Assembly (NCBI GenBank): GCA_032906705.1
Contig: JAJTZC010000027.1
Span: forward strand, 1-17,988
DNA from: DASPPF01 sp032906705
GTDB lineage: Archaea > Thermoproteota > Nitrososphaeria > Nitrososphaerales > Gagatemarchaeaceae
Direction of reading: 5' to 3'
DNA length: 17,988 nt
Shown: positions 1 through 6,309 of the stretch, piece by piece
Numbering within the stretch: position 1 is the first letter of the stretch
Layout: every line of letters begins with the position of its first letter
Program-made: the position numbers and the translations under genes
The notes under the pieces: model-generated
Databases searched by the model: none
Told to the model about the DNA's origin: nothing
Seen by the model: the letters and a program-made list of their open reading frames with translations, nothing else

Positions 1-684
1 GCCCGTCGCCGTCTCGCCCGTGAACGCAATCTTGGAGACCTTGGGATTGTCAAGCAGCTCCTCGCCCACCACGCCGCCCGGGCCGGTGACAACGTTCAGC
101 GCGCCAGGAGGCAGGCCCGCCTTCAGGCAGAGCGCCGCGACCTTCAGGTCCGTCAGCGGAGTCGAACTCGCCGGTTTGACCACGAAAGTGTTTCCTGCAG
201 CCAAGCCTGGCGCTGCCTTCCACCCCATCAGCGACACGGGGAAGTTCCAAGGGAGTATCGCTCCTACGACGCCGATGGGGCGCTTAGTCACGATGAAGAA
301 ACCCTCGCCGGTCGAAAACGGCGTCTGAGCGCCCCTCTCCCTCCCGATGAGGCCCGCGTAGTATTCGCAACAGTTCGCGAATGACTTGATCTCGCCTCGC
401 GCTTCTCCCAATGGTTTTCCCTGCTCGATAGTCAGCGTGTTCGCAAGGTCCTCGACGTTGGCCCTCACCTGCTCCCCCACCTTGAAGAGGATTCTGGACC
501 TTTCAATGGCCGACATGGCGGACCATTTCTTGAAGGCCTCCTTCGCGTTGTCGACCGCAGCCTTCACATCCTCCCTGTCTCCCTTGGGGACTGAATCCAC
601 GAGCTCCCCGTTTGCGGGGTTGAACACGTCGAACGTGCCCTTGGTGTGGGACTCGACCCATTCTCCGCCTACAAACATTTTCAT
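1..684 (-). CDS. NAD(P)-dependent aldehyde dehydrogenase, N-terminal 228 residues (cut by window edge)
   Basis: This is the first 228 codons of a gene that runs off the left edge. It would oxidise an aldehyde to its acid in the cytoplasm with NAD(P)+. Visible motifs are PWNFP at residues 145-149, whose Asn stabilises the oxyanion, the cofactor-binding Lys in VVKPAS (about residue 170), and FTGETATG at the very end, matching the usual FTGSTxxG dinucleotide loop with Glu in place of Ser. The catalytic Glu and Cys lie beyond the edge, so activity cannot be judged. I chose ATG at 684; a second ATG two codons later is equally possible. A TATA-like box lies about 37 bases upstream and a GTGAT (weak Shine-Dalgarno) sits just before the start. 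The next gene on the same strand is an alcohol dehydrogenase, so the two could act in sequence, alcohol to aldehyde to acid. Substrate unknown. Confidence 0.93.
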   Translation of the reverse strand, partial: MKMFVGGEWVESHTKGTFDVFNPANGELVDSVPKGDREDVKAAVDNAKEAFKKWSAMSAIERSRILFKVGEQVRANVEDLANTLTIEQGKPLGEARGEIKSFANCCEYYAGLIGRERGAQTPFSTGEGFFIVTKRPIGVVGAILPWNFPVSLMGWKAAPGLAAGNTFVVKPASSTPLTDLKVAALCLKAGLPPGALNVVTGPGGVVGEELLDNPKVSKIAFTGETATG

Positions 685-715
685 GTTTGAATCACTTTGA
701 ACTCGCGACTTACAG

Positions 716-728
716 TCGTATAAGAATT
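716..728 (-). promoter_or_regulatory. TATA-like box for the aldehyde dehydrogenase
   Basis: Read on the minus strand the segment is AATTCTTATACGA, an AT-rich archaeal TATA-like element whose centre is about 37 bases before the ATG at 684. This predicts a short leader. The aldehyde dehydrogenase therefore probably has its own promoter rather than depending on the alcohol dehydrogenase upstream. Confidence 0.4.
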
Positions 729-806
729 CTTCCTGTCGGTTCTATCAAGTCTTCGGGTGACGGAGAGTGAAATTTGTTCGTGGCCACCCAGCACCTCAAA
801 AGAGCC

Positions 807-1973
807 TCAGTTCGAGAGTTGCCCTTCCCACATGGCGCGGTAGAACTGGTTCATCGTCTTCTCGTCGAAGACAAGCGGGCTGTTGGGCCTGGGGTACATG
901 CTCATGCATTCGGCGGAAAGGACTGAGAGGTCCTCCTCCTTCACCCCAAGCTCCCTCATCGTTCTTGGAATCTTCAGGTGCGAACCAATCTCGCTTGCTC
1001 GCCCTGCAGCTGCCCTGCCGAGTGCTACGGGGTCATCATCGGTCGCGCTCACCCCGTAGGCCTCGGCGAGCTTCTTCATCTTGGGAGCACAGGCGACAGC
1101 ATAGTTTGAGATGATGTAAGGGAGGGGGAGGCCGCACGACACCCCATGCGCGAGCTTGAACCTGGTGGCTATGGTGTAACCAATCGAATGACCATAGACC
1201 ATCCTTGCTTGCAAAGCTATCCCGCCCAGGAGCGCGCCCAAGCTCATTGCCTCTCTTGCCTTTCGGTCCGAGCCGTCGTCGTAGACCTTCTCCAAGTTGG
1301 CCGCGATTAGTCTGATTCCTTCAAGGGCCGCCGAATCCGTGATAGGGTTGGCGAGAGCGGAGAGGTAGGCCTCCGTGTTGTGGCAGAGAGCGTCCATCCC
1401 GGTGGCTGCAGTGACGCTCAGGGGCATCGTCATTGTGAGCTCTGGGTCGACCAACGCGACCGTCGGAAGGAGGAGGGGGCTGTTAATCCACTGCTTGTGC
1501 CCGTCGACCGTGACCATCGAAGTCACAGTCAGTTCCGCGCCTGTCCCTGCTGTCGTAGGCACCATTAACGAATGGATCGGGCTGCTCGTGAATAGGTTGT
1601 TCCCCACATACTTTCGGGCGGGCCCCGCGTTGGTCGCGAAGGCAGCTGCCACTTTAGCCATGTCCATCGCGCTGCCGCCGCCAACACCGACGACCAAGTC
1701 GTACCTTCCCCCTCTGACTTTCTGTGCCACCGCGTCAGCAACCTCGACCCTCGGCTCAGCCTCAACTTCGTCGAAGACCTCGCATGTAATCCCGCCCATT
1801 CCTGCAATGACCTTCTGGACCGCGCCTGTCTTCACCATCACCTTGTCGGTCACTATCAAGGCCTTCGCAGCTTTCATGGCCTTCACCTCAGGGCCGATGC
1901 TCGCCAGAGTCCCGAAGCCGAAGATCACCTTGGTCGGGAGGAAATAGGAAAAGTTCAACAGGATTTCGAGCAT
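807..1973 (-). CDS. Iron-containing (group III) alcohol dehydrogenase
   Basis: A 388-residue metal-dependent alcohol dehydrogenase of the Fe-ADH family, the usual length, which interconverts an alcohol and an aldehyde or ketone with NAD(P)H. The Rossmann part carries GVGGGSAMDMAK (about 96-107). The metal ligands are in place: Asp194 and His198 in GMDALCHNTEAY, His262 in YGHSIGY and His276 in LAHGVSCG. The annotated ATG is 1973, but the sixth codon, TTG at 1958, is a good alternative: it lies 27 bases from the TATA-like box at 1981-1988, and the family normally begins close to the motif that follows it (NFSYFLPTKVIFG). It is divergent from the aconitase X operon, 41 bases away, and upstream of the aldehyde dehydrogenase on the same strand. 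Substrate not predictable. Confidence 0.95.
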   Translation of the reverse strand: MLEILLNFSYFLPTKVIFGFGTLASIGPEVKAMKAAKALIVTDKVMVKTGAVQKVIAGMGGITCEVFDEVEAEPRVEVADAVAQKVRGGRYDLVVGVGGGSAMDMAKVAAAFATNAGPARKYVGNNLFTSSPIHSLMVPTTAGTGAELTVTSMVTVDGHKQWINSPLLLPTVALVDPELTMTMPLSVTAATGMDALCHNTEAYLSALANPITDSAALEGIRLIAANLEKVYDDGSDRKAREAMSLGALLGGIALQARMVYGHSIGYTIATRFKLAHGVSCGLPLPYIISNYAVACAPKMKKLAEAYGVSATDDDPVALGRAAAGRASEIGSHLKIPRTMRELGVKEEDLSVLSAECMSMYPRPNSPLVFDEKTMNQFYRAMWEGQLSN

Positions 1974-1978
1974 GAATT

Positions 1979-1990
1979 GGATTTAAAAAG
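1979..1990. promoter_or_regulatory. Shared TATA-like box between the divergent Fe-ADH and aconitase X genes
   Basis: GGATTTAAAAAG contains ATTTAAAA at 1981-1988, which reads as a TATA-like element on both strands. On the plus strand the aconitase X ATG (2015) is 30 bases from its centre. On the minus strand the in-frame TTG at 1958 of the alcohol dehydrogenase is 27 bases away. Both distances fit leaderless archaeal initiation, so this one element may serve both directions. Confidence 0.5.
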
Positions 1991-2014
1991 AATTGGCCAT
2001 GCGAGCGTGACCGC

Positions 2015-3223
2015 ATGCACTTGGACCAAGCGCAGGAGAAGGCGCTCCGAGGGGAGGCTGGCGAGGCTAAGCAGCTCGGAATGGAGATCCTGACCAAGGT
2101 GGGAGATGCGGTCGGGGCAGATTCTCTTGTGCCCATCAAGTCGGCCCACGTCCTTGCTCATTACAGCAGCTTGCACGAGGCCGGGATAGAGATGCTCGAG
2201 CGTTTCGCCAAAGCCGGAGGGAAGTTCGCTGTGCCCACTACCGTCGACCCAGCCAGCATAGACCTCGATAACTGGCGCAGCTTCGGCATACCCGAGGAAT
2301 ACGCTGAGAAGCAATTCAGGCTCTGCCGTGCATACGCGAAGATGGGCGGCATACCCTGCTGGACGTGCGTCCAGTATCAGGTCTGCAATTTCCCGAAGGC
2401 CGGGGAAGACGTAGCTTGGGCGGAGTCGAGCTCAGTGGTCTTTGCGAACTCCTTAATCGGGTGCAGGACCAACAAAATCACATCGGGCTTGGACATCGCT
2501 TGCTCCATCGCTGGTCTCACCCCAAGGTTCGGCATGCTCCTGGCCGAGAACAGGGTCGCAAAGGTCTCTTTCAAGCTCGGTATCAGCAAACTCAGCGACC
2601 TGGACCTGCGCAGCATAGGTTTCTTCATTGGGAAAAAGGCCGGGGCGAGGATTCCTGTCCTCGAGGGGCTACCAGACAGCGTCACCTCTGATGATTTGAA
2701 GCATCTCGGTGCGGCCGCCGCCGCAGCAGGCCCGGTCACCATGATTCACTTCCCGGGCATCACCCCAGGGTCGAAATCCGTAGAGCAGGCTTCAGGAGGC
2801 GAGCGGCTGGAGACCCTTGACATCGAGAGGGCAGACCTTGAGGGCGTGGAGGAGGAACTCAGCCAGACGGAGGAGAAGCCGGATCTGGTCGCCCTCGGTG
2901 TGCCGCATCTCTCTATCAGCGAGTTGGGTACAATGGCGAAGATGCTTGTTGGGAAGAAGTTGGTTCAAGGAACAAAGATGTACATCTATACGTCGACGCA
3001 GGCCTACGACATGGCGACAAGGTCGGGCGTGAGAACGGATATCGAGTCATCGGGAGCGAGGCTCACACACAGCACCGACGCGGAGATATCCCCATTGAAG
3101 AGGCTGGGATTCGACGTCGTGATGACCAATTCAGCCAAGCTCGTCGAGATCGTGTCCTCCGAAGGGGAAGTGAAGATGCGGTACGCGGCTTTGGCCAAGA
3201 TTATCGACGAGGTGACTCGTTGA
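2015..3223 (+). CDS. Aconitase X large (catalytic) subunit, variant lacking two presumed Fe-S ligands
   Basis: A 402-residue member of the aconitase X catalytic family (formerly DUF521), full length. Known members dehydrate hydroxy acids: archaeal ones act on 5-phosphomevalonate in the modified mevalonate pathway, bacterial ones on cis-3-hydroxyproline. Family landmarks are HVLAHYSSLHEAG (45-57), WTCVQY with Cys118, AWAESSSVVFANSLIG (134-149), LVALGVPHLS (291-300) and MTNSAK (370-375). It differs from the phosphomevalonate dehydratase pattern as I recall it: the Cys of GCPH is Val296, and the Cys of the DTC motif is Asp355 (HSTDAEI). No cysteine occurs after residue 163. It may therefore be a paralogue with another substrate or metal site rather than the mevalonate enzyme. 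It leads a three-gene operon with its small subunit and a HAD phosphatase. The ATG lies 30 bases from a TATA-like box. Confidence 0.93.
   Translation: MHLDQAQEKALRGEAGEAKQLGMEILTKVGDAVGADSLVPIKSAHVLAHYSSLHEAGIEMLERFAKAGGKFAVPTTVDPASIDLDNWRSFGIPEEYAEKQFRLCRAYAKMGGIPCWTCVQYQVCNFPKAGEDVAWAESSSVVFANSLIGCRTNKITSGLDIACSIAGLTPRFGMLLAENRVAKVSFKLGISKLSDLDLRSIGFFIGKKAGARIPVLEGLPDSVTSDDLKHLGAAAAAAGPVTMIHFPGITPGSKSVEQASGGERLETLDIERADLEGVEEELSQTEEKPDLVALGVPHLSISELGTMAKMLVGKKLVQGTKMYIYTSTQAYDMATRSGVRTDIESSGARLTHSTDAEISPLKRLGFDVVMTNSAKLVEIVSSEGEVKMRYAALAKIIDEVTR
3209..3215 (+). promoter_or_regulatory. Strong Shine-Dalgarno site for the aconitase X small subunit
   Basis: GAGGTGA is complementary to the archaeal 16S rRNA 3' end and lies inside the last codons of the large subunit, four bases before the TTG at 3220. 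It decides the start of the small subunit and shows that internal operon genes here use SD-led initiation, unlike the leaderless first genes. Confidence 0.7.
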
Positions 3224-3645
3224 CCAAGAGCTTCAAGGGTCGGTGCCTCGTCGGCGGGAAGACCCGTGGGGAGGCGCTCGTGTCTGCGAGAGCCTTCACA
3301 TTTGCTCACGGAGTCGACCCCGCCACAGGGCTTGTCACGGACGTTCACAGCGACATCAAGGGCGAGAGCGTGAAAGGGAAGGTGCTCTTCTATCCGTTTG
3401 GCAAGGGTTCCACGACAGCGTCTGCGTGGTTCCTGGAGACCGCTAGGCTGGGGAACACTCCGGCGGCTCTGGTGACCGAGGCCACGGACCTCTCTGCGGT
3501 GTTAGGCTCGATATTGGCCAAGATTGTGTACGGCAAGTCAATCCCGGTGCTCACTTCATTCACGAAGGAGATGTACCGTGTGCTCAGGGCTGGGGCAAGC
3601 GTCGAGGTTGACGGTTCCGCGGGGGTACTAGTGGTGCCGAATTGA
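3220..3645 (+). CDS. Aconitase X small (swivelling) subunit
   Basis: A 141-residue protein of the aconitase X swivelling-domain family (formerly DUF126), which pairs with the large subunit to form the active site. Recognisable parts are the FKGRCLVGGKTRGEAL opening, a GVDPATG segment (31-37), GESVKGKVLFYPFGKGST (48-65) and a PAALV strand. Ser64 in GKGST occupies the position of the conserved serine of the family's GRGS motif. The start is TTG, overlapping the stop of the large subunit as TTGA, with a strong ribosome binding sequence GAGGTGA at 3209-3215, four bases before the start. This arrangement indicates translational coupling and equal expression of the two subunits. Confidence 0.94.
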   Translation: MTKSFKGRCLVGGKTRGEALVSARAFTFAHGVDPATGLVTDVHSDIKGESVKGKVLFYPFGKGSTTASAWFLETARLGNTPAALVTEATDLSAVLGSILAKIVYGKSIPVLTSFTKEMYRVLRAGASVEVDGSAGVLVVPN

Positions 3646-4427
3646 TCAGGCGAGGGGATCTGGGCAAGAAGAAGCTCTTCCTCTTCGACCTCGACGGGGT
3701 CTTCTACAAGGGGAAAGAGACGCGGGTCAAGATAGGCGGAACCAAGATCGTCGAGGAACTGCGCAGGAGGGGCAAGAAACTCCTAGTCCTCACGAACGAC
3801 TCCACAGACACAGTGGAGACTATCCATTCTCGCCTAAGGGCCTCGGGAATACCGGTCAGGAGGGAGGAGATTCTCTCCAGCGCTTTCCTGACGGCCCAGT
3901 ACCTCAAGAACGAGCACGGGAAGGTCACCTACTTCCTTCTCGGGGAACCTGGATTGGATGCAGAGTTGAGGCGGTTCGGTCACAGGCGCACCGTGGGAGA
4001 CAGGGCAGATTTCGTTGTCATCGGGCTCGACAGGAAGTTGACCTACGAGAAGCTGAATCACGCCGCGAGGGTCGTCCGCAACGGGGCCTCAATCGTCGCG
4101 ACCCACGTCGCGCCGCTCTACATGGGCCGTGACGGTCCGGCTGTGGCAACTGGTCCAGTCGTGAAGGCGTTGGAGTATGCGACGGGGAAGCGTGCGACGG
4201 CCGTGGGCAAGCCTTCGCCTCTCATGTTCAGGATTGCCCTGAGAGACGCGGGATGCAGCCGCCATGAGGCCGTGATGATAGGGGACCAGATTGACACGGA
4301 CATCCTGGGCGCAGTGCGGGCTGGGGTCGACGCGATCCTTGTCAAGACGGGCGTGGACAGGGACATCCGCGGGACTGGGGCTCTCGGGGCGATCTCCAGC
4401 GTTGACGCTCTAGCGGCCTTGCTCTGA
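3642..4427 (+). CDS. HAD-superfamily phosphatase, HAD-IIA (NagD / 4-nitrophenylphosphatase-like)
   Basis: A 261-residue HAD-IIA hydrolase with a C2 cap, the usual size, predicted to remove phosphate from a small phosphometabolite in the cytoplasm. Motif I is FDLDGV (Asp16 nucleophile, Asp18 acid/base), motif II is LTNDS (50-54), motif III is VGKPSP (Lys190), and motif IV is MIGDQIDTD (Asp215, Asp218, Asp220 for Mg2+). All catalytic residues are present. It starts at TTG, overlapping the stop of the small aconitase X subunit as TTGA, so it belongs to that operon. The context suggests that a phosphorylated substrate or product of the aconitase X step is dephosphorylated here, but this is inference. 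The next gene converges from the other strand 38 bases away. Confidence 0.93.
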   Translation: MIRRGDLGKKKLFLFDLDGVFYKGKETRVKIGGTKIVEELRRRGKKLLVLTNDSTDTVETIHSRLRASGIPVRREEILSSAFLTAQYLKNEHGKVTYFLLGEPGLDAELRRFGHRRTVGDRADFVVIGLDRKLTYEKLNHAARVVRNGASIVATHVAPLYMGRDGPAVATGPVVKALEYATGKRATAVGKPSPLMFRIALRDAGCSRHEAVMIGDQIDTDILGAVRAGVDAILVKTGVDRDIRGTGALGAISSVDALAALL

Positions 4428-4465
4428 ATCATTGAGCCGCATGTTCGCGTGCCGGCGCAACTGGA

Positions 4466-5554
4466 CTAGACGACGTTCCTTCTGACGAAGCTCTCGTCGA
4501 CCTCGATGCCGATTCCTGGCCCCGGGGGCACAGCAAGCCTGCCAGATTTCGGCTGAGGCAAGCCTGTGGCGAGCTCTGTCTGAAGCGGGTTCGGGAAGGG
4601 GTTGTACTCGACGCCGAGCGACGGGGTCGACGATGCTACGTGGAGGGACGCGGCAAGGGAGATTGCCGAGTTCATGCCTGTCATCGGGGAGAAGCCCAGC
4701 TTCCGTCGGGCTGCCAGCTTCCCGAGCATCAACTCTGTGCCCACGCCGCCGCACCTGCTCACGCTCGGTTCTAGCACGCGGACGAGCCCTCTCCGTATGG
4801 TCTCATCGAAATCCCCGGCGAACCAGCTCTCACCTGCCCCGATAGGAACCGGATTGTGCGCCCCTAGCTTCGCGTAACCCTCCCAGTCGTCCGAAAGGAG
4901 GGGCTCCTCGAACCAGGCGAGTCTGAGGTCCCTGAAGAGCACGCAGGCCTTCCGGGCTCTGGCGAGGTCGTACGCACCGTTCGCGTCGGCCACGAGCATC
5001 CTGTCATCCATCATCTTGCGAACCTTTTTCAGAATCTGTGCGTCCTTCGAGGGTCCGAAACCGACCTTGACCTTGGCACCTGCAAGGCCTGCCGCCATGA
5101 CCGCCTCCACCTGGTCCTCCAAGGATCCGCGTGATTCGAAGAGCGAGCCGGCGTAAGCTGTGACAGTCTCGGAGACGCGACTGGAGAGAAGGCGATTCAA
5201 CGGCTTCCCGGCGAGTCTCGCTTGGCAGTCATGAAGGGCGATGTCGAGGCCGCTCAACGCCTCCACGTCTGTTCCCCTCGTATGGCCCCTGACGCGGAGT
5301 ACCTTCCAGATTCTCTCCCAGACGCTCGAGGGTCGCACCACATCTGTCCCAATGAACTCGTCCGCGAGATGGCTGACCAGGAGGGCGGTTGCCTTTGGCT
5401 CCTGCCTCGTCATGGCCTCCCCCCAGCCCGCCACACCGTCACAGACGGCCTTAACGAGCACGGTCTGGTAGTGAGTGTATGTGAACGTCCCACCGCGAAG
5501 CTTCTCTTCCGCCTTCAGCCTTATCGGGAATGCCTCGGCGGATTCCAGGCGCAA
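4466..5554 (-). CDS. Enolase-superfamily enzyme (mandelate racemase / muconate-lactonizing type), atypical active site
   Basis: A 362-residue enolase-superfamily protein with an N-terminal capping domain (1-125) and a TIM barrel. The Mg2+ ligands are all visible: Asp190 in VADANG, Glu216 in WFEEP and Glu242 in GAGESW. The KVKVG motif supplies Lys161 and Lys163 as the first catalytic base. On the opposite face the usual partner is missing: the position that holds the Asp of the mandelate racemase dyad, or the Lys of muconate cycloisomerases, is Ser264 (EPSVSRCGG), and the dyad His position reads SPMTG, with Met291. Chemistry is thus likely a one-base dehydration or epimerisation; the substrate is unknown, and a sugar-acid dehydratase is one possibility. 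It starts at TTG 5554. A GTTAAC element inside the neighbouring repeat lies 30 bases upstream and may be its TATA box. Confidence 0.9.
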   Translation of the reverse strand: MRLESAEAFPIRLKAEEKLRGGTFTYTHYQTVLVKAVCDGVAGWGEAMTRQEPKATALLVSHLADEFIGTDVVRPSSVWERIWKVLRVRGHTRGTDVEALSGLDIALHDCQARLAGKPLNRLLSSRVSETVTAYAGSLFESRGSLEDQVEAVMAAGLAGAKVKVGFGPSKDAQILKKVRKMMDDRMLVADANGAYDLARARKACVLFRDLRLAWFEEPLLSDDWEGYAKLGAHNPVPIGAGESWFAGDFDETIRRGLVRVLEPSVSRCGGVGTELMLGKLAARRKLGFSPMTGMNSAISLAASLHVASSTPSLGVEYNPFPNPLQTELATGLPQPKSGRLAVPPGPGIGIEVDESFVRRNVV

Positions 5555-5576
5555 CTAGGCCTCGGTCGGGAGAGGG

Positions 5577-5650
5577 CGCTGTTAACTCTTCGGAACCTTG
5601 GATGAAATCTGAACTCGAAATAGGCTCAGGAGCCGGTAAGGTAGCAGTCC
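5577..5650. repeat. Direct repeat copy A beside the toxin-antitoxin module
   Basis: This segment matches 6185-6260 in the same orientation. The first 44 bases differ at only three positions, all transitions (5577-5620 against 6185-6228). Similarity continues to about 5650 with one single-base indel and scattered changes. It sits directly upstream of the enolase-family gene and contains GTTAAC, a possible TATA element for that gene. The two copies bracket the toxin-antitoxin genes. Confidence 0.9.
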
Positions 5651-5669
5651 CCCTAGAAGGCCGTGCACC

Positions 5670-5933
5670 CTATTGGTAGACACTCCCTCTCGGACCTATT
5701 TCCAGGACAACTATCATGGCGTCTTTCCTGTGAAGCTCGTAAATTATCCTCCAATCACCTACCCTAATCCTGAACGCTCCCTCCATGCCTCTGAGCCTCT
5801 TTACATCGAAGAGCCTGACCGGTGCGAATGATTGCTGTAGTGCGTCCAGCGCTTCGATGCTCTTCCTTCTGACATGTTCAGGCGCCTTCTCTAGGCCCTT
5901 TGCTGCTCGCTTGGTCAGGATGACACGATACAA
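5670..5933 (-). CDS. RelE/ParE-family toxin
   Basis: An 87-residue RelE-superfamily protein, the normal length, probably an mRNA interferase that cleaves messages on the ribosome when its antitoxin is lost. The pattern is typical of archaeal members: YRVILTKRAAKGLEKAP at the start, helix 2 with VRRKSIEALDAL, then KRLRGMEGAFRIRVGDWRIIYEL and a final VVLEIGPRGSVY strand, with several basic residues (Arg55, Arg57, Arg62, Arg82) available for catalysis. The start codon is TTG and follows the antitoxin stop TAG with no gap, so the two are co-translated with the antitoxin first. The module lies between two copies of a direct repeat, which suggests acquisition as a unit. Confidence 0.9.
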   Translation of the reverse strand: MYRVILTKRAAKGLEKAPEHVRRKSIEALDALQQSFAPVRLFDVKRLRGMEGAFRIRVGDWRIIYELHRKDAMIVVLEIGPRGSVYQ

Positions 5934-6131
5934 CTATTCATCCGTAACTCGCTTCCGGACATCGCCCCACCCTTCCACCTTGCCCTGCGCGTATTCTTTC
6001 CTGCCTCTTGCCACCGCCTTCCTGTCCTTTGCGCTTGGAGAGACTTCAGGTATCAGGATCTCCCTTATCTCCTCGATCTCTCTTCGGAGACCCTTCACCT
6101 CCCTGTGGAGTTCAGTGAGTTTGGAAGCCAT
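5934..6131 (-). CDS. RelB-like antitoxin
   Basis: A 65-residue acidic/basic helical protein directly upstream of the RelE toxin. Residues 4-28 form a heptad-rich helix, and the C-terminal part (EVSPSAKDRKAVARGRKEYAQGKV, then W-x-DV) matches the archaeal RelB-like pattern with an EY-x-x-GKV tail that wraps the toxin. It should neutralise the toxin and may repress the module. The ATG at 6131 is 29 bases from a TATA-like box (TTAATACTT on the minus strand), so the transcript is probably leaderless. The stop TAG is immediately followed by the toxin's TTG. Confidence 0.82.
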   Translation of the reverse strand: MASKLTELHREVKGLRREIEEIREILIPEVSPSAKDRKAVARGRKEYAQGKVEGWGDVRKRVTDE

Positions 6132-6154
6132 CTGCAGCCATCGAGGGTTCCAGC

Positions 6155-6163
6155 AAGTATTAA
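6155..6163 (-). promoter_or_regulatory. TATA-like box of the toxin-antitoxin module
   Basis: TTAATACTT on the minus strand, centred about 29 bases before the antitoxin ATG at 6131. The distance fits a leaderless start. It lies inside the segment bracketed by the direct repeats, so the module carries its own promoter. Confidence 0.45.
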
Positions 6164-6184
6164 GCTATTCTTGACCCCGGAGGA

Positions 6185-6260
6185 CGCTGTTAACTCTTCA
6201 GAACTTTAGATGAAATCTGAACTCGAAAATACACTCAGGAGCTGACAAGTTACCAGTTCC
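6185..6260. repeat. Direct repeat copy B beside the toxin-antitoxin module
   Basis: Second copy of the 5577-5650 repeat in the same orientation, 608 bases away, with one extra A after the first 43-44 matching bases. It lies between the antitoxin promoter and the promoter of the zinc-ribbon gene. The copy's GTTAAC is too far (about 60 bases) from the antitoxin start to be its TATA box, unlike in copy A. Confidence 0.9.
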
Positions 6261-6275
6261 TCGGGCGAGGCAACC

Positions 6276-6283
6276 TTAAATTG
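6276..6283 (+). promoter_or_regulatory. TATA-like box of the zinc-ribbon gene
   Basis: TTAAATTG, centred about 30 bases before the TTG at 6310 and 39 before the ATG at 6319. The spacing used by other genes in this window favours the TTG, giving a leaderless message. Confidence 0.45.
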
Positions 6284-6309
6284 ATTGACGGAGCGCGCGA
6301 GCCAGAACT

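Noticed and set aside
738..757. A 20-base string near 738 recurs with two differences at 17918-17937, both between genes.
   Set aside because: With this window length a pair of 18-of-20 matches is expected about once by chance; no structure or shared context supports it.
1375..1947. Long open frame antisense to the alcohol dehydrogenase.
   Set aside because: The dehydrogenase on the other strand has all its catalytic motifs; the antisense frame is low-complexity and Thr/Ala/Pro-rich with no domain, typical of GC-rich shadows.
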